Assembly (NCBI GenBank): GCA_019749805.1
Contig: JAIEPH010000028.1
Span: 1-64,000, forward strand
Source of the DNA: Mycobacteriaceae bacterium
GTDB lineage: Bacteria; Actinomycetota; Actinomycetes; Mycobacteriales; Mycobacteriaceae
Length of the DNA stretch: 64,000 nucleotides
Direction of reading: 5' to 3'
Shown: positions 60,745 through 64,000 of the stretch, one piece after another
Layout: every line of letters starts with the position of its first letter
Numbering within the stretch: position 1 is the first letter of the stretch
Program-made: the position numbers and the translations under genes
The notes under the pieces: generated by a model
Database searches by the model: none
What the model was told of the DNA's origin: nothing
What the model saw: only the letters and a program-made list of their open reading frames with translations

Positions 60745-61422
60745 ATGAGTCTGGTCACCGGGCATGGACCGTTGAGCACGGATCCCGCCGGATGGTTCTC
60801 ACCGCCGTTGGCGGCTGGCACCGTCTTCGTCGAACCTCACCCACGTCGAATCCGGGCATTGCGCGGCGGTCGTGCGGTGATCGACACCGAGCGGGCGCTG
60901 TTGGTGCACCGCGCCGACCGGCCCCTGAGCTACGCGTTCCCGGCCGACGAGATCGGGGATCTTCCAAGCGAAGCGGTGCCCGAGGCGCCGGGCTACTTCC
61001 AGGTGCCGTGGGATGCGGTCGACGCGTGGCTGGAGGAGGGCCGCCGCCTCGTCCATTACCCACCGAACCCGTATCACCGCGTCGACTGCCGGCCCACCGA
61101 CCGCAGGCTGCGGGTCGCACTCGGTGGCGACGTCCTGGTGGACACCTCCGATACGGTCATCGTCTTCGAAACCGCGCTGGAGCCCCGTCTCTATGTCGCC
61201 CCTTCGCTCGTGCGCACCGATCTGTTGCAGCGCTCGGAGACGAGCAGCTATTGCAACTACAAGGGCTACGCGACCTACTGGTCGGCGGTTCGTGGCGGCG
61301 AAGTCCTCGACGACGTCGCGTGGAGTTACGAGCATCCGCTACCCGAATCTCTTTCCATCAGAGGGTTTTTCAGCTTCGACCCCGGCAAGTTGGACGTGGA
61401 GGCCGACCTGCCCCAACCCTGA
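60745..61422 (+). CDS. Tandem DUF427 domain protein
   Basis: A 225-residue protein with two DUF427 domains: about 20-95 (TVFVEPHPRRIRALRGGRAVIDTERALLVH, key part VEPHPRRIRALRGGRAVIDT) and about 110-215 (RRLRVALGGDVLVDTSDTVIVFETALEPRLYVAP, key part VALGGDVLVDTSDTVIVFE; then SSYCNYKGYATYWSA, typical of the family). DUF427 is a small beta-rich fold of unknown function, common in actinobacteria and fungi. ATG 60745 begins the family-like part; upstream in-frame codons cross the palindrome and belong to the divergent gene's strand. No signal peptide. Confidence 0.85.
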   Translation: MSLVTGHGPLSTDPAGWFSPPLAAGTVFVEPHPRRIRALRGGRAVIDTERALLVHRADRPLSYAFPADEIGDLPSEAVPEAPGYFQVPWDAVDAWLEEGRRLVHYPPNPYHRVDCRPTDRRLRVALGGDVLVDTSDTVIVFETALEPRLYVAPSLVRTDLLQRSETSSYCNYKGYATYWSAVRGGEVLDDVAWSYEHPLPESLSIRGFFSFDPGKLDVEADLPQP

Positions 61423-61479
61423 GCAGACGGCCCGCCGTCCGGCTGGTGCGCACGTCACCGCCGAGTCCGGACTTCGTTC

Positions 61480-61508
61480 CCTACGGTTGCGTAGGTTACG
61501 GTTGCGTA
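61480..61508. promoter_or_regulatory. Two tandem TetR-type operators upstream of the fadE gene
   Basis: CCTACG-GTTG-CGTAGG (61480-61495) is a perfect 6-4-6 palindrome, followed by TACG-GTTG-CGTA (61497-61508), the same core 15 bp further on. This is the style of mycobacterial TetR operators. A TetR gene lies at the other end of fadE. Confidence 0.6.
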
Positions 61509-61563
61509 CGTTTTCCCTGCTCAGCCACACTTCTATGAGTTTGGTGACGCGAAGGGAACAGCG

Positions 61564-63396
61564 GTGGGGCACTACATAGCAAACGTGCGCGATTTCGAGT
61601 TCAACCTCTTCGAGGTGCTCGGGCTGGGCGCCGTTCTGGACTCCGGCGCCTACGGCGACCTCGACGAAGACACCGCACGCACCATGCTCGACGAAGTGGC
61701 CCGGCTCGCCGAAGGGCCCGTCGCGGAATCGTTCGCCGCCGCCGACCGCCACCCGCCGGTGTTCGATCCTGCGACACACTCGGTCAGCGTGCCAACGGAA
61801 TTGGCCAAGTCGGTGCAGGCGATCAAGGATTCGGACTGGTGGCGTATCGGCATCGCCGAGGAGATCGGCGGGGTACCGGCACCCTCCCCATTGGTGTGGG
61901 CGGTCAACGAGATGCTGGTGGCCGCCAACCCGTCTGCCGCCTTTTGGTGGGCGCTGGGTCCCTCGATGGCCAACTCGCTGTTCATCGAGGGCACCGACGA
62001 GCAGAAGCGATGGGCCGCAGAGGGGGTGGCGCGCGGCTGGGCGTTGACCATGGTGCTCACCGAGCCCGATGCCGGTTCAGATGTCGGAGCCGGCCGCACC
62101 AAGGCCATCGCCCAGCCCGACGGCACCTGGCACATCGAAGGCGTCAAGCGCTTCATTTCCGGCGGGGACGTCGGTGACACCGCGGAGAACATCGTTCACC
62201 TCGTCCTGGCCAGACCCGAGGGCGCCGGACCGGGAACCAAGGGGTTGAGCCTGTTCTACGTGCCGAAGTTTCTCTTTGATCCCGAAACGTTCGAACTCGG
62301 CCCTCGCAACGGGGTTTTCGCGACTGGTCTAGAGCACAAGATGGGACTCAAGTCCTCGCCGACATGTGAACTGACATTCGGCGCGGACGGAATACCGGCG
62401 GTCGGCTATCTGGTCGGCGACATCCACAACGGCATCGCGCAGATGTTCACCGTGATCGAGAACGCGCGCATGACCATCGGCGTCAAGTCCGCGGGCGCAC
62501 TGTCGGCGGGGTACCTGAACGCGCTGGCCTACGCCAAGGAGCGCCTGCAGGGTGCCGATATGACTCAGATGACCGACAAGACGGCACCGCGCGTCGCGAT
62601 CATCGCCCATCCCGATGTCCGGCGCAGCCTGATGACGCAGAAGGCATATGCCGAGGGTCTGCGCGCGCTCTATCTGTACGCCGCGGCGCATCAGAACAGC
62701 GATGTGGCCCAACATGTCTCGGGTGTGGATCCCGATATGGCCCACCGGGTCGACGACCTGCTGCTGCCGGTCGTCAAGGGCGTCGGCTCCGAACGTGCCT
62801 ACGAGAATCTAACCGAATCGCTGCAGACGCTCGGCGGGTCGGGGTACTTGCAGGACTATCCGATCGAGCAGTACATCCGCGACGCGAAAATCGACTCGCT
62901 GTATGAGGGCACGACTGCGATCCAGGCACTGGATTTCATCTTCCGCAAGATCTTCCGCGACAACGGCGCAGCGTTGGCCCATGTGGCGACGCAGATCAGC
63001 AAGACGATCGACGGCTGTGACGAAGCGCTGAAGTCACAGGCCGATCAGTTGCGGGTCGCGCTGGAGGATGTGCAGGCGATGACGGCGAGCCTGACCGGAT
63101 ACCTGATGGCGGCATCGGAAGAGCCTTCGGAGATCTACAAGATCGGCCTGTCCTCGGTGCGCTACCTGATGGCCGTCGGCGATCTGCTCATCGGGTGGCG
63201 ACTGCTGGTGGCCGCGGACGTCGCACAAGCGGCGCTGACGGCCGGGCCGGCGCACGGTGATGAGGTCTTCTACCAGGGCAAGGTCGCGACAGCGACGTTC
63301 TTCGCCTCGCAGCGGCTGCCGACCGTCAGCTCGGTGCGCGGAATCGTCGGGACGATGGACGACGAGATCATGCGACTGCCCGAGGCGGCGTTCTAG
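61564..63396 (+). CDS. Acyl-CoA dehydrogenase, FadE5-like
   Basis: A long-form acyl-CoA dehydrogenase of 610 residues, close to Mtb FadE5 (611 aa) through most of its length as I recall it. It begins [20 protein letters not shown], carries the FAD-binding [19 protein letters not shown] and [10 protein letters not shown], and [28 protein letters not shown] (key part [18 protein letters not shown]). The catalytic glutamate lies in [12 protein letters not shown]. It catalyses the first oxidation of fatty acid beta-oxidation. The GTG start has AAGGGAA upstream. A tandem operator lies 55-85 bp upstream, and the convergent TetR gene overlaps its end by 4 bp. Confidence 0.92.
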   Translation: MGHYIANVRDFEFNLFEVLGLGAVLDSGAYGDLDEDTARTMLDEVARLAEGPVAESFAAADRHPPVFDPATHSVSVPTELAKSVQAIKDSDWWRIGIAEEIGGVPAPSPLVWAVNEMLVAANPSAAFWWALGPSMANSLFIEGTDEQKRWAAEGVARGWALTMVLTEPDAGSDVGAGRTKAIAQPDGTWHIEGVKRFISGGDVGDTAENIVHLVLARPEGAGPGTKGLSLFYVPKFLFDPETFELGPRNGVFATGLEHKMGLKSSPTCELTFGADGIPAVGYLVGDIHNGIAQMFTVIENARMTIGVKSAGALSAGYLNALAYAKERLQGADMTQMTDKTAPRVAIIAHPDVRRSLMTQKAYAEGLRALYLYAAAHQNSDVAQHVSGVDPDMAHRVDDLLLPVVKGVGSERAYENLTESLQTLGGSGYLQDYPIEQYIRDAKIDSLYEGTTAIQALDFIFRKIFRDNGAALAHVATQISKTIDGCDEALKSQADQLRVALEDVQAMTASLTGYLMAASEEPSEIYKIGLSSVRYLMAVGDLLIGWRLLVAADVAQAALTAGPAHGDEVFYQGKVATATFFASQRLPTVSSVRGIVGTMDDEIMRLPEAAF

Positions 63397-64000
63397 GCCG
63401 CCGAGTCCGGTTCGGTGAGCGCGTCCAGTTCCGACAGCGGGCGGCTGCAGATTTCCCGTGCCTCGTCGGCGGGTAGACCGAACAGTCGCAGAATGTCCTC
63501 TGTCACAGCGTCGGTGGCCGCGGCGTCGTCCCGATCGGGTTGATTGCGCAACAGATTGCCCAACCCCAGCAGTGCGCCGCCGGCCATGGCCAAGGCGAGT
63601 TCGGGGTCGCTGACGGTGAATCGCCCGACCCGGTTGGCCTCCCGGATGTCACGCAGGGCGCGTGGCGCCAACCCCTTCTCCGACGCGAGCAGCTGCATAC
63701 CGTGCGCCAGCAGGATCTGACTCTCCTGCGGGCGACGCCGGAACAACCGGCCCGTCAGCCGGTAGCTGCGAGCGAATGTTTCGGCGGGGTCCTCGATTGC
63801 CGAGGTGAGTTCGTCGAGCAAGGCGCCATGGGCGTCGAGCACATCGGTGATTGCCGCCTCGAACAGCTGCTCTTTGCTCTCGAAGTGGTTGTAAAACGAG
63901 CCCATTCCCACATCGGCCGCCTGGGTGAGCTCCAGAACTGGGACGTTGACCTTGCCTGCGGCGATGAATCGCTGCGCCGCCTTGATCAACGCGGCGCGCG
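63393..64000 (-). CDS. TetR-family regulator, truncated at window edge
   Basis: The frame is open to the last base, and the visible part begins mid-helix with [21 protein letters not shown], so the true start is a few codons beyond the window. The recognition helix is in [23 protein letters not shown]. The C-terminal ligand domain is about 140 residues. It converges on the FadE5-like gene (4-bp overlap) and is a natural candidate to bind the tandem operators upstream of that gene, though the link is inferred. Confidence 0.88.
   Translation of the reverse strand, partial: RAALIKAAQRFIAAGKVNVPVLELTQAADVGMGSFYNHFESKEQLFEAAITDVLDAHGALLDELTSAIEDPAETFARSYRLTGRLFRRRPQESQILLAHGMQLLASEKGLAPRALRDIREANRVGRFTVSDPELALAMAGGALLGLGNLLRNQPDRDDAAATDAVTEDILRLFGLPADEAREICSRPLSELDALTEPDSAA

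Overview
The window is GC-rich chromosomal DNA from a mycobacterium, most likely a fast-growing environmental Mycolicibacterium. The proteins match recalled Mycobacterium tuberculosis (Mtb) sequences closely (NusA, ProS, EfpA, mycothione reductase, MapB, Rip1, Dxr, Mpt83, DipZ, Mpt70). The gene order follows Mtb infB to about Rv2876, with insertions and replacements. Genes are densely packed with many GTGA/ATGA stop-start overlaps. No intergenic gap exceeds 190 bp. I see no rRNA, tRNA, insertion sequence, prophage or CRISPR array.

Layout. 1-5.2 kb: translation and transcription genes (infB, ylxR, nusA, rimP, proS) with a divergent lipoprotein/DUF4439 pair. 5.2-13.9 kb: two EfpA-type efflux pumps, then cobalamin genes (cysG, cobB, cobO, a fused ChlI-ChlD chelatase) and a GNAT gene in one leftward run. 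14.1-16.5 kb: alpha/beta hydrolase and mycothione reductase. 16.6-19.2 kb: a CbiMNQO cobalt/nickel ECF transporter where Mtb carries the single-gene NicT, with an ArsR/SmtB-like operator dyad upstream. 19.3-24.4 kb: methyltransferase and three regulators (SARP/NB-ARC, ArsR, GntR-FCD). 24.4-30.4 kb: a glutamine-synthetase-like ligase, PuuD-type amidohydrolase, aldehyde dehydrogenase and SDR, with a divergent ethanolamine-type permease; together they form a gamma-glutamylation route for amine catabolism. 30.6-34.2 kb: a two-gene N-acetylglutaminylglutamine amide (compatible solute) module. 34.2-37.9 kb: an apparently inactive hydrolase, lipoprotein, cobQ and map. 37.9-45.4 kb: SnoaL protein, TetR with divergent DUF1214-sulfotransferase pair, DUF1707 protein, penicillin-binding lipoprotein and two acetyltransferases. 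45.5-49.1 kb: ispG, rip1, dxr. 49.2-52.4 kb: mpt83, dipZ, mpt70. 52.5-54.7 kb: a SigI-like ECF sigma factor divergent from an NmrA/deazaflavin nitroreductase pair. 54.7-64 kb: F420 enzymes, photolyase, mycofactocin-type SDR, a DUF2631 membrane protein, WS/DGAT, DUF427, a FadE5-like acyl-CoA dehydrogenase and a truncated TetR gene.

How it works together. Cobalt uptake (CbiMNQO) and corrin-ring genes (cysG, cobB, cobO, chelatase, cobQ) share the neighbourhood. No B12 riboswitch is visible; the transporter instead has a metal-sensor-like operator. Upstream of mpt83 and mpt70 are SigK-type promoters (CNATCC-N16-CGAAT), though sigK is not in the window. The SigI-like gene and nmrA face each other across two identical ECF-type promoters (GTAAC-N17-CGTCC), each placed to give near-leaderless transcripts. 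This suggests a self-activating sigma factor and a compact regulon. Several other dyad operators lie in divergent or leader regions and are listed below.
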